Part shown: one piece after another, positions 9,317-18,211 of the stretch
Position numbering within the stretch: position 1 is the stretch's first letter
Layout: the number at the start of each line of letters is the position of its first letter
Origin: Bryobacterales bacterium
GTDB lineage: Bacteria > Acidobacteriota > Terriglobia > Bryobacterales > UBA6623
Length of the DNA: 39,463 bases
Assembly (NCBI GenBank): GCA_028819235.1
Contig: JAPPMC010000027.1
Coordinates: 1-39,463 of the forward strand
Reading direction: 5' to 3'
Made by a program: the position numbers and the translations under genes
The notes under the pieces: generated by a model
The model's input: the letters and a program-made list of their open reading frames with translations, nothing else
What the model was told of the DNA's origin: nothing
Databases searched by the model: none

Positions 9317-10339
9317 CTACTGCCGCTGGGTTCCTAGGCGCCCGTCGGGAAGCAGGTCGTAGGTACGGTCGCCCCATTGGACGCTCCGGCCAAACGCCCC
9401 GGCTACCCAAGTCGCAGCGCTCAGCGCGTCCTGCACGGGCACCAGCGCCAGTTGGCCCAAGCTGAGCCGCTTGCCCAGAACCCTGCCGCTCACCGCCTGC
9501 GCCGCCGCAGCGCGCAGCACGCCGCACAACGCCAGCAGGGCCCACGCCCAAGGCCGCCCGGGGAATAGCGCCACCAGCGCCAAGGCCCAGGGAAGTGGGT
9601 TCGTGAAGACCTCTCCCCAGTAGCCCACGGGTCGCGAGCGCTTCGTAGAGCGGCGCCAGCGCACCCGGTGCGCCCAGTTCTCCCGTAGGCCGGCGCTTCC
9701 GATTCGGTGCTCCACCACGTGCGCCGCGAGGCGCACTTCCCAGCCAGCGGCACGGGCCAGCCTTCCCACCTCGAAGTCCTCGGCGAGATGCTCCGCCACT
9801 CCTCTCCAGCCTCCGATGCCATCCAGGCAGGACCGCCGCACGGCCATGGCTGGGCCAACTGCAAAGTCCATGGGGAAGAGCAGCCTTGCCGCCAGCACGC
9901 CGCCCCAGAACTCGGTGTTCATGCCCAGCGCCTCAAGGCGTGACCAGGGGCTGCGGCCGGCAACCGCCCGATACGGGCATGTCACCACTCCCACTGCAGG
10001 ATCGCAGAACTCGCGGGCCAGCACGCCCAGCAGGCCGGGCCCTGCGCGCACGTCGCTGTCCAGGACCACGAGGACATCGCCCTCCGATGCCTCGGTCATG
10101 GCCGCCAGCGAGTGCACCTTGGCGTTGGGGCAGGCAGGCCCCCCGGAGACTAGCGCCTTCCAGCGAACCCGCGCTCTGCGCTCGGCCATGGATCGCGCTA
10201 GCCGCAAGCCCGCGTCGTCGGAGTCCTCTGCGGCGAACAGCAGTTCGTGCCGCTGCGGTCCCAGAGCGAAGCCGTCGCGCAGGTTCTCCGCCAGGCCCGG
10301 GAGATTCCCGCGCAATGGCCGCAGCACGCTGAACCGCAA
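9317..10339 (-). CDS. hpnI: Family 2 glycosyltransferase, HpnI/ceramide-glucosyltransferase-like
   Basis: A processive-type GT2 enzyme, probably adding a sugar to a lipid at the inner membrane. Motifs are the first Asp region (FAAEDSDDAG), NAKVHSL, the metal-binding LDSDVRAG, the acceptor-side EDFEVGRLARAAG, and RWRRSTKRSRPVGYWG, the R-x-x-RW...RP-x-GY signature of HpnI and ceramide glucosyltransferases. C-terminal hydrophobic segments follow. TTG 10339 is the only usual start codon I place before the motifs, but the same frame stays open upstream and encodes a good membrane segment (SLQSAFLALATTLALGGCVY...) up to a CTG at 10489 that overlaps the TGA of the ABC gene. The family normally has such an N-terminal membrane helix, so the true gene probably extends to about 10489. 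No other hopanoid gene is nearby, so the symbol is tentative. Confidence 0.8.
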   Translation of the reverse strand: MRFSVLRPLRGNLPGLAENLRDGFALGPQRHELLFAAEDSDDAGLRLARSMAERRARVRWKALVSGGPACPNAKVHSLAAMTEASEGDVLVVLDSDVRAGPGLLGVLAREFCDPAVGVVTCPYRAVAGRSPWSRLEALGMNTEFWGGVLAARLLFPMDFAVGPAMAVRRSCLDGIGGWRGVAEHLAEDFEVGRLARAAGWEVRLAAHVVEHRIGSAGLRENWAHRVRWRRSTKRSRPVGYWGEVFTNPLPWALALVALFPGRPWAWALLALCGVLRAAAAQAVSGRVLGKRLSLGQLALVPVQDALSAATWVAGAFGRSVQWGDRTYDLLPDGRLGTQRQ

Positions 10340-10485
10340 GGGAATCGGCTCCTTCGACGAGGGCCGCTCAAGCGTGCCCTTCAGGTACGACCGGACAGCG
10401 AAGATGAGCAGGCCGAAGTAGACGCACCCTCCTAAGGCGAGGGTAGTGGCGAGGGCTAGGAACGCAGACTGGAGAGAGACGCCGG

Positions 10486-11304
10486 TCAGGTCTGGGCGCC
10501 CTTCTCGGCGCCTTGTTGTTTCGAGGAGCCGAATACCGCTGCCAGCGCCCAGCGGGCTTCCTCGTCCTTCGCGACCTTGCCGTCGCGCAGCTGAATGATG
10601 CGTTGCGCGTACATGGCGATGTCTGGCTCGTGGGTCACTAGGATGATCGTGTTCCCCTGCTTGTGAAGTATGTCGAAGACTCCCATGATCTCGGTCGACG
10701 TGGCCGTGTCGAGGTTACCGGTTGGCTCGTCGGCCAGGATGATCGCGGGATCGCCAACCAGCGCCCGCGCGATCGCCACCCGCTGTCGCTGCCCGCCGGA
10801 AAGCTCGCTCGGCGTGTGGTGCATGCGCGGTGTAAGGTCAACCTGAGCCAGTGCGCGCATTGCACGTTCCGTGCGCTGAGCGGGCCCCACGCCTGCGTAG
10901 ATCAGAGGAAGCTCGACGTTCTGCAGCGCCGTCAGCCTCGGCAGGAGATTGAAGGTCTGAAACACAAAACCGATCTCGCGATTGCGGAGGTAGGCCAGCT
11001 CATCATCCGACATTGTGCTCACCAGCTGGCCGGCGATGTAGTACTCCCCGGCTGTCGGCGAGTCAAGTGCGCCGATCAGGTTCATGAATGTGGACTTGCC
11101 CGAGCCGGACGGCCCCATCAGCGCCACGTATTCGCCGTAGCGAATCTGCACGTCCACGCCATCTACCGCGTGGATCTGCTGCTCTCCCATCACATAGGTC
11201 TTGCGCAGGCCATAGGTCTGGATCACTATTCGGTCGCGCAGCAATCGCTGTCCAATCACCGCCGGGTCTTCAGGGCTGGCTGTGCCCCCCGTTGACATCG
11301 CCAT
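10486..11304 (-). CDS. ABC transporter ATP-binding protein, MacB/LolD-type
   Basis: ATPase subunit of a LolD/MacB-family export or mechanotransmission complex. All ABC motifs are present in order: Walker [11 protein letters not shown]-loop (FQTFNLL), signature LSGGQRQR, Walker B IILADEPT with the following GNLDT D-loop, and the H-loop His (LVTHEP). It has about 272 residues and no membrane segments. ATG 11304 is chosen; GTG 11307 directly before it is also possible. It follows the adaptor gene by about 30 bases, and its stop overlaps the likely start of the glycosyltransferase. A MacB/FtsX-type permease is normally encoded next to such an ATPase, but none is present here. Confidence 0.92.
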   Translation of the reverse strand: MAMSTGGTASPEDPAVIGQRLLRDRIVIQTYGLRKTYVMGEQQIHAVDGVDVQIRYGEYVALMGPSGSGKSTFMNLIGALDSPTAGEYYIAGQLVSTMSDDELAYLRNREIGFVFQTFNLLPRLTALQNVELPLIYAGVGPAQRTERAMRALAQVDLTPRMHHTPSELSGGQRQRVAIARALVGDPAIILADEPTGNLDTATSTEIMGVFDILHKQGNTIILVTHEPDIAMYAQRIIQLRDGKVAKDEEARWALAAVFGSSKQQGAEKGAQT

Positions 11305-11310
11305 CACGTT

Positions 11311-11316
11311 ATTCTA
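11311..11316 (-). promoter_or_regulatory. Possible -10 element (TAGAAT) before the ABC ATPase
   Basis: TAGAAT on the minus strand ends three bases before GTG 11307 and six before ATG 11304. If used, the transcript would be essentially leaderless. No TTGACA-like box lies at the right distance, so this is tentative. Confidence 0.25.
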
Positions 11317-11338
11317 GTCGCGTCCGGCGCCCGTTCCG

Positions 11339-12271
11339 TTACTCCCGCACCGACAGCGCGACCTTACACGTGTCCCCCGGACGCACGCCTGCCGCTGGGC
11401 AAATCAGGCCCAGCGTCCCTTCGCGCATCTCAAACGGCAGTGGGCCCGGCACGCCGCAGGCCGACAGGACCGCCAGCACGGCTGCACCGGGCTCCACTTC
11501 CGTTTCCAGCCTGGCAAGAGCCGACCGTGAGATGGTTGCGACGACTGTGCCTCCTGGCGCGGTCTGGCCCGGCTCCACCAGAACACTGCTGACAGTGCCG
11601 TCCCAGGAGGAAGTGAGCGGGTAGGAACTGGGCAGGCTCTTGAGCCGCTCAAGCAGTCGTCGCGAGCGGTCCGACTCGGGCGATCCCGCAGATGGGGAAG
11701 CCGGAGGCGGGCTAGCCGCCTGGCGCCTGGCATTCTCCAGGCGCCCTTCCAGATCTTCAAACTCGCTGCGCTTGCGCTCATAGTCCAGCCGCGCGACGAG
11801 ACCCTCCGCCTTCATTTCGTTCCAACGCGCCATTTCTTCGCTCGCCCGGGAGTGGGCCCGCTCCAGCTGGCGCACGACGGCGGCCCGCAGATCCATCTCC
11901 GCTCGCAGTGGCTCTTCCGACCGTGCCCCGGCGTCGCCGTCGTGACGTTTCTCCAGTTCGCCGACTTGCTTCTCAAGCGCGTCGATCGAGCGTCGCAGTG
12001 CCAAGTCCTCCACGTCCGCGACAGGATCCCCTGCACCCACAGCCTGGCCGGGACGCACGTGCAGGGACAGCACCCGCCCTGGGCGTGTCAGGCGGACGGG
12101 CCCCTCTAGAGTGGCGACGACCCTGGCAACAGTGTGCAGCGTCCCTACTCCGGGAGGTACCGGAGCGGACGGTTCGGCGTCCAAAAGCGCGATCACTCCG
12201 AGCACGAGAGCGACGGGCGCGGCGGCGCAGGCGCCGCCGACCCAGAGGTTCCGGGCTAGGCCCTCCGGCAT
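11339..12271 (-). CDS. HlyD/MacA-type periplasmic adaptor (membrane fusion protein)
   Basis: A 310-residue protein. One N-terminal membrane anchor (about 12-30, Ala/Val/Leu-rich) is followed by a first half-lipoyl segment (PGRVLSLHVRPGQAVGAGD, about 64-82), a charged helical coiled-coil hairpin (about 92-190, rich in Glu, Arg and Lys), a short Pro/Ser linker, and the second half-lipoyl segment (WDGTVSSVLVEPGQTAPGG). This is the layout of adaptors that bridge an inner-membrane pump to an outer-membrane channel. The C-terminal region is short compared with full-length MacA. Start ATG 12271 is one base from the stop of ubiD (TGA-C-ATG), showing tight coupling. The ATPase follows. Substrate is unknown. 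Confidence 0.85.
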   Translation of the reverse strand: MPEGLARNLWVGGACAAAPVALVLGVIALLDAEPSAPVPPGVGTLHTVARVVATLEGPVRLTRPGRVLSLHVRPGQAVGAGDPVADVEDLALRRSIDALEKQVGELEKRHDGDAGARSEEPLRAEMDLRAAVVRQLERAHSRASEEMARWNEMKAEGLVARLDYERKRSEFEDLEGRLENARRQAASPPPASPSAGSPESDRSRRLLERLKSLPSSYPLTSSWDGTVSSVLVEPGQTAPGGTVVATISRSALARLETEVEPGAAVLAVLSACGVPGPLPFEMREGTLGLICPAAGVRPGDTCKVALSVRE

Positions 12272-12272
12272 G

Positions 12273-13736
12273 TCAGCCCCGGCTGCGGTCGATGCCCAAC
12301 TCTTCCCATAGCGGGTCGATCCGGCGCTTAACCTCCTCGCTCATCTCGATGACCTCCGGCCACGGACGCACGAAGCCCTCGCTCGCCCACTTGCGCGTGG
12401 CGTCGATTCCCATCTTGGAGCCGAAGTCTGGGAGCCGGCTGGCGTGGTCCAGCGAATCGACCGGTCCCAGCGTGAACTGGACATCCCGCTCGGGGTCAAT
12501 GTTGTTCAGCGCGCGCCAGGCTGTCTCGGAGTAGTCCTGCACGTTTACGTCCTCGTCCACCACCACGATGCACTTCGTCGAGGAGGCCTGCCCTAGGCCC
12601 CAGATCGTGTTCATCACCTTGCGGGCCTGACCGGGATAGGACTTGCGGATCGAGACCAGCATCAGGTTGTGGAAGATGCCCTCGGCGGGCATGGAGACGT
12701 CGACGATCTCGGGCGCCTGCAGCTTCATCAGCGGAAGGAACATGCGCTCGATCGCCTTTCCGATGTAGAAGTCCTCCATGGGCGGCCGGCCCACGATGGT
12801 CGTGGCGTAGACCGGATCGCGCCGCTGCGTCACGCAGTCGACGTGGAAGACGGGATACTCGTCCTCGAGGGAGTAGTACCCTGTATGGTCCCCGAACGGA
12901 CCCTCAGTGCGCAGCTCGCCCAAGTTCACGTGCCCCTCGAGGACGATCTCGGCGTTGGCCGGCACTTCAAGGTCGACGGTCTTGCAGCGCACCATCTCGA
13001 CGGGTTTGCGTCGGATGAAGCCAGCGAACAGCATCTCGTCCAGGTCCGGCGGAAGGGGCAGGCTGCCGGCGACCATCGTGGGCGGGTCCGCGCCGATCGC
13101 GACCGCGACCTCCATGCGGGTCTCTTTCCCCATTTGGCGTAGCCGGCGGTAGTGCTCCGCTCCCTGCTTGTGGGTCTGCCAGTGCATGGCCGTCGTGCGC
13201 TCGTCGAACAGCTGCATCCGGTACATGCCGCAGTTGCGCTTGCCCGTTATCGGGTTGCGGGAGAAGACCATCGGCAGGGTGATGAACGGGCCGCCGTCCC
13301 CCGGCCAGCACGTCAGGACTGGATAGTCGTACAGCGAGAAGCCCTCTCTTTTGACGACCTGCTGGCACGCCCCGGAGCGCACACTGCGAGGCAGGAAATT
13401 CCGCACCTCCGCCAGCTTGGCTAGGCCCTTCAGCTTGGCCGCCATCCCCTTGGGGACGCCGAGGTCCAGGTATTCCGAGATGCGGCCGGCGATGTCATCT
13501 AGGGACTCCACCTCGAATGCAAGGTGCATCTTCGAGGGGGACGCCAGGCTATTGATCAGGACCGGGATATCGGACCCCTTTGGCCGTTCGAACAGCAGCG
13601 CGGGGCCGCCGCACTTCACCGCGCGGTCCGCGATCTCGGCGATCTCCAGGTTCGGGTCCACCACCGCCTCGACGCGGCACAGCTCGCCGTGTGACTCTAG
13701 GGCCGCGATGAAATCGCGGAGGTTTGCGTATGGCAT
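12273..13736 (-). CDS. ubiD: UbiD-family decarboxylase (prenylated-FMN dependent)
   Basis: A 487-residue UbiD-family (de)carboxylase. In quinone synthesis these enzymes decarboxylate the aromatic ring of 4-hydroxy-3-polyprenylbenzoate or a menaquinone precursor using prenylated FMN. Visible hallmarks are NCGMYRMQ (near residue 170), GPFGDHTGYYS (near 280), and the C-terminal VVVDEDVNVQD segment followed by an R-A-L-N-N-I-D-P-x-R-D stretch. Start ATG 13736 is preceded by AGGA at good spacing. It lies 12 bases after the DUF2461 stop and one base before the adaptor gene. The ring substrate cannot be told from sequence; a menaquinone role is plausible because menG is also in the window. Confidence 0.92.
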   Translation of the reverse strand: MPYANLRDFIAALESHGELCRVEAVVDPNLEIAEIADRAVKCGGPALLFERPKGSDIPVLINSLASPSKMHLAFEVESLDDIAGRISEYLDLGVPKGMAAKLKGLAKLAEVRNFLPRSVRSGACQQVVKREGFSLYDYPVLTCWPGDGGPFITLPMVFSRNPITGKRNCGMYRMQLFDERTTAMHWQTHKQGAEHYRRLRQMGKETRMEVAVAIGADPPTMVAGSLPLPPDLDEMLFAGFIRRKPVEMVRCKTVDLEVPANAEIVLEGHVNLGELRTEGPFGDHTGYYSLEDEYPVFHVDCVTQRRDPVYATTIVGRPPMEDFYIGKAIERMFLPLMKLQAPEIVDVSMPAEGIFHNLMLVSIRKSYPGQARKVMNTIWGLGQASSTKCIVVVDEDVNVQDYSETAWRALNNIDPERDVQFTLGPVDSLDHASRLPDFGSKMGIDATRKWASEGFVRPWPEVIEMSEEVKRRIDPLWEELGIDRSRG

Positions 13737-13748
13737 GGCAATCCTGCT

Positions 13749-14444
13749 TCAGCCCCCTTGGATGGCCCGGTTGAGGTACGAGACTAATGGCGCCATCGCC
13801 TGGAAGTGCTGATCCACAACCTCCACGACCGTTGGCCGCTCGATCACCTTCGCCGGCAGCGTCGCTCCCGCCAGGTACTGCTTGTATGCGAGCAGGTCCG
13901 CCGCAGGGTGGTTCCTCGCGTAGCCGCGCGGCACGCTCTTGAGGCGATCGCCGGACATTTCGCCGAAGCTTGCACGAAAGGCGGAGTCGGCCAGGATCGC
14001 TCGCAGGGCGCCGGGATCGTCAGCGATCTTGGCACGGATGCGCCGCAGGCTGTCGGAAGTTGGCCGGTATAGGCCGCCGCCGACAAGCAGTTCGTCGGCC
14101 GAGAAGTGAAAGTAGAAGGACGCCCCGGCGTGCCGCCCCAGACCCGCCGGCGGGAACACCACGGCGGCGTGGGTCTTGTAGGGATCTTTGTTCTTCGAAA
14201 AGCGCACGTCGCGGTAGATGCGGTAAACGCTGCGGCGCGGGTCGAAACAGTGTTCTGGCGAGTGCCGCTCAAGGGCGCGGCCCAGTTCGTTGCCCAGTTC
14301 GAACAGCGGCTCTCGGACGCAGCGCTCGTATTCGGCTTTGCGGGGGCGAAACCAGTCGCGGCGGTTGTTCTCGCGCAGGTCGCGGAGGAACTGCCGCGCT
14401 TGCGGGGGAAAGCCGCCGAATCCGGTCCGCATTCCCTCCATCAT
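13749..14444 (-). CDS. DUF2461 family protein
   Basis: A 231-residue protein of the DUF2461 family, function unknown. Typical features are FPPQARQFLRDLRENNRRDWF at the N-terminus, then YRIYRDVRFSKNKDPYKTH, ASFYFHFSADELLVGGGLY and a C-terminal PRGY-x-x-x-HP segment. ATG 14444 was chosen: the frame is open to 14762, but the upstream part is Pro/Arg/Ala-rich and unlike the family. ATG 14432 is another candidate, preceded closely by GGAGGG. It is the first gene of a minus-strand run with ubiD, the adaptor, the ATPase and the glycosyltransferase. Some literature treats the family as nuclease- or stress-linked; I see no catalytic motif to support that. Confidence 0.85.
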   Translation of the reverse strand: MMEGMRTGFGGFPPQARQFLRDLRENNRRDWFRPRKAEYERCVREPLFELGNELGRALERHSPEHCFDPRRSVYRIYRDVRFSKNKDPYKTHAAVVFPPAGLGRHAGASFYFHFSADELLVGGGLYRPTSDSLRRIRAKIADDPGALRAILADSAFRASFGEMSGDRLKSVPRGYARNHPAADLLAYKQYLAGATLPAKVIERPTVVEVVDQHFQAMAPLVSYLNRAIQGG

Positions 14445-15995
14445 GGCCCATCGGGCGGCAACGCCGCACTGCGTCTCCGTCGGTGCGGGAGGGGCCCGCC
14501 CAGACGTTCCGGGCTGGGCGAAGGGGTGTGCGCCTGGATTCGTCCGGCACGCGGCCCCTGGGAAGGCCAAGATTCCCGGAGAGCGATGCCTTGGCACGCC
14601 GGACCGTGCGCCACCCTGCTGGCGGCGTAGTTGGCGCCCGTTGCTGGACTTGCCACAGGGAGGAGCTGCGGACGAACCGGCCTCAGGGCGATCGGCCGCA
14701 GCCCAATGCTCTGTCCCAGTGCACTTGGGGAAAACGCTTCTTCTATCGGGTGGGACCACCACGCTAGGACGGGCGCCGCGGCTGACCGCAGCCAGCGCGG
14801 GTCATGAGGGGAACGACATGGGCTGAAGCACCCTGGCGACAAGAGCGCTGCGTTGGACGGTTGAGTGCCGCCATCAGCCGGAATTGCGGAATATCTGGGC
14901 AGATCCCGAACCGCAAGATGCGCGATCTGACGCTCCCGTGACCGCCTCATGGCTGGGTGCTGCCGTCGACCTTCTACTCGAGAGCTTGTTTCTCCAGCAA
15001 GCGCACCGACCACCTGCTGGATCCGTCCGGGCCCCTCGAACTTTCTGCGGCCCTCATCGCCCTTGCGATTGCTGATCGAGACGTGGACCCAGGGGGGCCG
15101 GAACACTTCCAAGTCGACCCAATCCTTCAACTGCGGCCAGCGCTCTTTGCCATATGCTGGAGCAGGCTTGATGCTGTTGCCGAAGGCGAAGCACGGAAGC
15201 TTCGGAGCGATGCATATGTTGCGCGATCGTAGATCTGGCAGGGCAATGTGCCACCCAATTGCAACGCTCTCCGACGCCGCTGGCCTTGGAACGTCGACGG
15301 TCATCTCCGATCTGAGCGAGGGGGCCTCACTGGCTCGCCGTCGAGAGCTTGATCGTGGCCCGCGGGCACTGATGCCACCTGAGGGCTGGCTCATCCTGAC
15401 GACCTGCCGGACGTCGCGGAAGCGGGCATCAAGAGATCGCACGCGGAATGGAGGGGCCCGCAAGCATCCGTCCAACTGGCACATCCGGGAAGGTCGTCCT
15501 GAGGGCGTTCACCCTCTGGTCAGCCGCCATCGTCCTGCCGGCCCGAGCGGCCGGGACCTGAGCGCTGCAACCACTGGCCTGTGCGTATGGGAACGACTGA
15601 ATCGAGCGCCAGCGCACCGCGCAAGATGATCAAGTGGCTGGGGCCGAGGTCCGCTTTGCGCACGGGCTTGACCTTCAGCAGCAACCAAGGCAAGTGTGGC
15701 ACCTCTACCCTGACTTTGACCTGCTGGTGTCCTAGAATCCGCCTCACGCCCCGCCGACCCGCCGCAAGCCAGCCCTTGACGATGGCGTGCGGCGGTTCAG
15801 GCCCGAACTAGCGTGGGGTATGGACACTGGACGGGAGCCCCGGGCTTCGAGGGCGCGTGAGACGGGCCTGTGGTTCAACACCAGCCCGGGGCGGGCCAGG
15901 GGCGGGAAGCGCCCGAACTATCTTCGCTACACGTGGGCGGCGAACTGGGACGCAAGCAGGAAGCTGGGCATTCAGGGCCACTGGGGGGCCACTCA
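14445..15995. other. Gene-poor 1.55-kb region with possible gene remnants
   Basis: No convincing intact gene. Short protein-like stretches occur without family match: on the minus strand around 15060-15240 (for example WPQLKDWVDLEVFRPPWVHV) and 15600-15747 (LPWLLLKVKPVRKADLGPSH), and on the plus strand just before the AlbA gene (RPNYLRYTWAANWD). They sit in different frames and are not joined by usable starts, which fits decayed genes. A TAGAAT hexamer is at 15733-15738 with no gene directly behind it. I found no tRNA, CRISPR or clear terminator. Confidence 0.5.
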
Positions 15996-17279
15996 GTGAC
16001 TTCCCCATTCCTTTCCGAATCGGAACTGCGCACCATAGTGGCCCGCGGCGAGGGCCAGTTCGTGGAGTTCAAGTCGGCTTGGGATCGCGGATCGAGTTCT
16101 CCCAAGCGGCTGCGACGCAGGGCGCTGCGTGACGAGATCGCCAACGTGGTCGCGGCCTTCGCCAACGCCGACGGCGGCCTCCTGCTGGTCGGTGTCGACG
16201 ACGACGGCACGCCGACCGGCCACGGCTTTTCGGAGCGTGAGGTGGCGGAGTTCTTCAAAGTCCCCTTGCGCCGCCTTAACCCCGCCACGGATTGCCGGAC
16301 CGCGATCTTAGGGCTTGACGGCCATGAGATCCTGGCATTTCAGGTCCCCATCGCACCAGAGGCGGTGACGATCGGCGGCAACGGGTTCCCCTACCGGATC
16401 GGTACGCGGATCGTGCGGGAGCCTCATGAGCCGATCAACGACCGGAAGCAGGCGTATCGGCGCGTGGGATACGAGCAGAGGTTCTGTTCGGATGCGACCG
16501 TGGGTCATCTGGACTTGGACCTCGCCGAGTCCTTTCTCAGACAGACACCCGTTGGAGACCGTCCCGTAATGGAAGCGCTCCGGTACTACGGCTTGGTGGA
16601 GTGGGACGCTCGGGACTGGCGCATCACCAACGCCGGACTGTTGCTTTTCGCACGGCGTCCCGCCTTGCGCTGGCATCCGCGCGCGGGTTTGCGCGTGTTC
16701 CGGGTCGCGGGGACCCGGATTGAGTACGGCCGTCACCGTAATGTGACGCAGGTCGGTCGGGCCGATCCACCGCTGGCCCGTGCCATCGTGGAGATCCGCG
16801 AGTCGGCGCGCGGCCAAGTTCGGGTGTCCGAACGGCTGCGCGGCCTCTTCTTCGAGGACATTCCCGAGTATCCCGAGTTCGCCTGGCAGGAAGCCTTGGT
16901 CAATGCGGTGGCACACCGAGATTACGAGGTCCGGGGGCGCGAGACTGAAGTCTGGTTCTTCGAGGATCGGCTGGAGGTGTCGAGCCCGGGAGAACTGTTG
17001 CCGCCCCTAACGGTCGAGGCGCTGCGGGAAGGCCGTCACGCCCATGTCACCCGCAACCCAATGCTGGTTCGCGTGCTCGCCGACGCGAAGATCATGCGCG
17101 ATGAAGGGGAAGGCGTCGCCCGAGTATTTCGCGAAATGGCCGCGGGAATGCTCAGGGAACCGGTGATCGAGTCTTCGGGCGGCCTGTTTCGGATGACGCT
17201 CTTCAACGAACCAGTCTCCCGGGCCATGGGTCAGGCATGGAGTCACCGTGTTGGCACCATGCCGACCTCGGACCGTTAG
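15996..17279 (+). CDS. AlbA_2/Schlafen-type ATP-binding protein, putative transcriptional regulator
   Basis: A protein of about 427 residues. The N-terminal AlbA_2 (Schlafen-like, divergent AAA_4) domain shows GEGQFVEFKSAW, then the FANADGGLLLVGVDDDG core (about 53-70). The middle resembles a winged-helix arrangement (ALRYYGLVEWDARDWRITNAG). The C-terminal HATPase_c_4-like part has EALVNAVAHRDY (about 300) and an FFEDRLEVSSPGELL strand-turn typical of the family. Start GTG 15996 was chosen because the upstream frame is unlike the family and a GGGGGG run sits about eight bases before it. Such proteins are often stand-alone regulators or defence-linked accessory genes. It is isolated, between two gene-poor regions, with an iteron-like array about 500 bases downstream. 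Confidence 0.85.
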   Translation: MTSPFLSESELRTIVARGEGQFVEFKSAWDRGSSSPKRLRRRALRDEIANVVAAFANADGGLLLVGVDDDGTPTGHGFSEREVAEFFKVPLRRLNPATDCRTAILGLDGHEILAFQVPIAPEAVTIGGNGFPYRIGTRIVREPHEPINDRKQAYRRVGYEQRFCSDATVGHLDLDLAESFLRQTPVGDRPVMEALRYYGLVEWDARDWRITNAGLLLFARRPALRWHPRAGLRVFRVAGTRIEYGRHRNVTQVGRADPPLARAIVEIRESARGQVRVSERLRGLFFEDIPEYPEFAWQEALVNAVAHRDYEVRGRETEVWFFEDRLEVSSPGELLPPLTVEALREGRHAHVTRNPMLVRVLADAKIMRDEGEGVARVFREMAAGMLREPVIESSGGLFRMTLFNEPVSRAMGQAWSHRVGTMPTSDR

Positions 17280-17772
17280 CGGAAGACCTTGCTGACGTGG
17301 TCCATCGACTTCACCGCGCGGCCCCTCCTGAGGGTCTCCGCAACCAATGAGGACGAAGACGGGAGGCCCGGTCGGGATTTCGGCGAAGGCGGCATCGCGA
17401 AGCACCGGCCTTCCGCCGAGGGATCACGTCCCAGCAGTTGAGTTCTGGTCGGACTGGACGCGCACGGCCCAGTCAAGGGGACGATGCTCCCGCGCGCGGC
17501 CCCCCATTTCAGCAGCCGGCCTCAGGGAGGTGGAAGGCCTCAGCGCCGCCGTGGCGGGAGTCGGGCGAGGCCCGGGAGTGTGTCGGATGCCCAACTCCGG
17601 CGATGATCTCCGCAGCAGCCCCTACTTGAAATTGTGACGAAGGTATTGGAGCCCTGCGCGGTTGATCTTGGATGTGGGGGTGAGGAAGAACAGTGATGGG
17701 CGTGGCGATTGCCGTGCCGCATGGGGCAGCAACTGGAGTGAGGGATCGGCTGGGGAGGTGTATCGGGTCGTT

Positions 17773-17829
17773 GCCGGTCGGCCTGCATGAGCCGGTCGTT
17801 CGCTGATTGCCGGTCGATCGGTTCGACCG
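17773..17829. repeat. Iteron-like array: three GCCGGTCG repeats at 18-bp period plus inverted copy
   Basis: GCCGGTCG occurs at 17773, 17791 and 17809, with start-to-start spacing of exactly 18 bases. The third copy is also the left arm of a perfect 7-bp inverted repeat, CGGTCGA (17811-17817) and TCGACCG (17823-17829), with a 5-base loop. A weaker related GGGTCG lies just upstream (17765). Even spacing close to two helical turns places each copy on nearly the same DNA face, as in protein-binding arrays. Which protein binds is unknown; the AlbA regulator upstream is one candidate. Confidence 0.6.
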
Positions 17830-18202
17830 TCGCTATATGCTAACCGTGATCTCGAGACGGTTGGCGGTCCGTCTGGGCTGCGCGGAACTTGGTTCCGAAG
17901 CGGCCACCGGATGGACATGTGCCGGCACCAACCTGGCTGCCGGCATGAGATTCAATGGCGCTCCGCGCCGCACGCAAGAATGAGCCTTCTCAAGCCCGTC
18001 TACTGTGGTGCCGTTAGATCGTGCTCGGCTAATCCCGCCACCGCCGATTCGATATTGCTGCAATTGGTCACTTTGGTCAGGCACTGCACCGCATGAGATG
18101 GCCGAATGCCTGGGCCAAGGGACCAACCCCCAAGGTGGGCTGTCTGTCTGAGTACTCCTACTCGAATGCCGGATCCCCGCCGGGGGCAGTCGCGCCGCGC
18201 CC

Positions 18203-18208
18203 TACAAT
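18203..18208 (+). promoter_or_regulatory. Possible -10 element (TACAAT) before murB
   Basis: TACAAT ends three bases before the GTG start of murB at 18212. A start of transcription six or seven bases after it would fall on the second codon (TTG 18215), so either the message is leaderless or this is a chance match. Confidence 0.25.
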
Positions 18209-18211
18209 TGG

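Larger units (their letters stand above)
17280..18211. other. Gene-poor 0.93-kb region between the AlbA gene and murB
   Basis: No recognisable gene. Minus-strand stretches at about 17285-17400 (PTGPPVFVLIG; GRAVKSMDHVSKVFR before a stop) and 17622-17700 (LFFLTPTSKINRAGLQYL before a stop) look protein-like but have no family match and no proper start; they may be remnants. The most regular structure is the repeat array at 17773-17829. A TACAAT hexamer is at the right end before murB. Confidence 0.5.

Noticed and set aside
14441..15484. 347-codon minus-strand frame in the gene-poor region
   Set aside because: It is Pro/Ser/Arg-rich, has no family resemblance over most of its length and overlaps the DUF2461 start; only a short central part looks protein-like.
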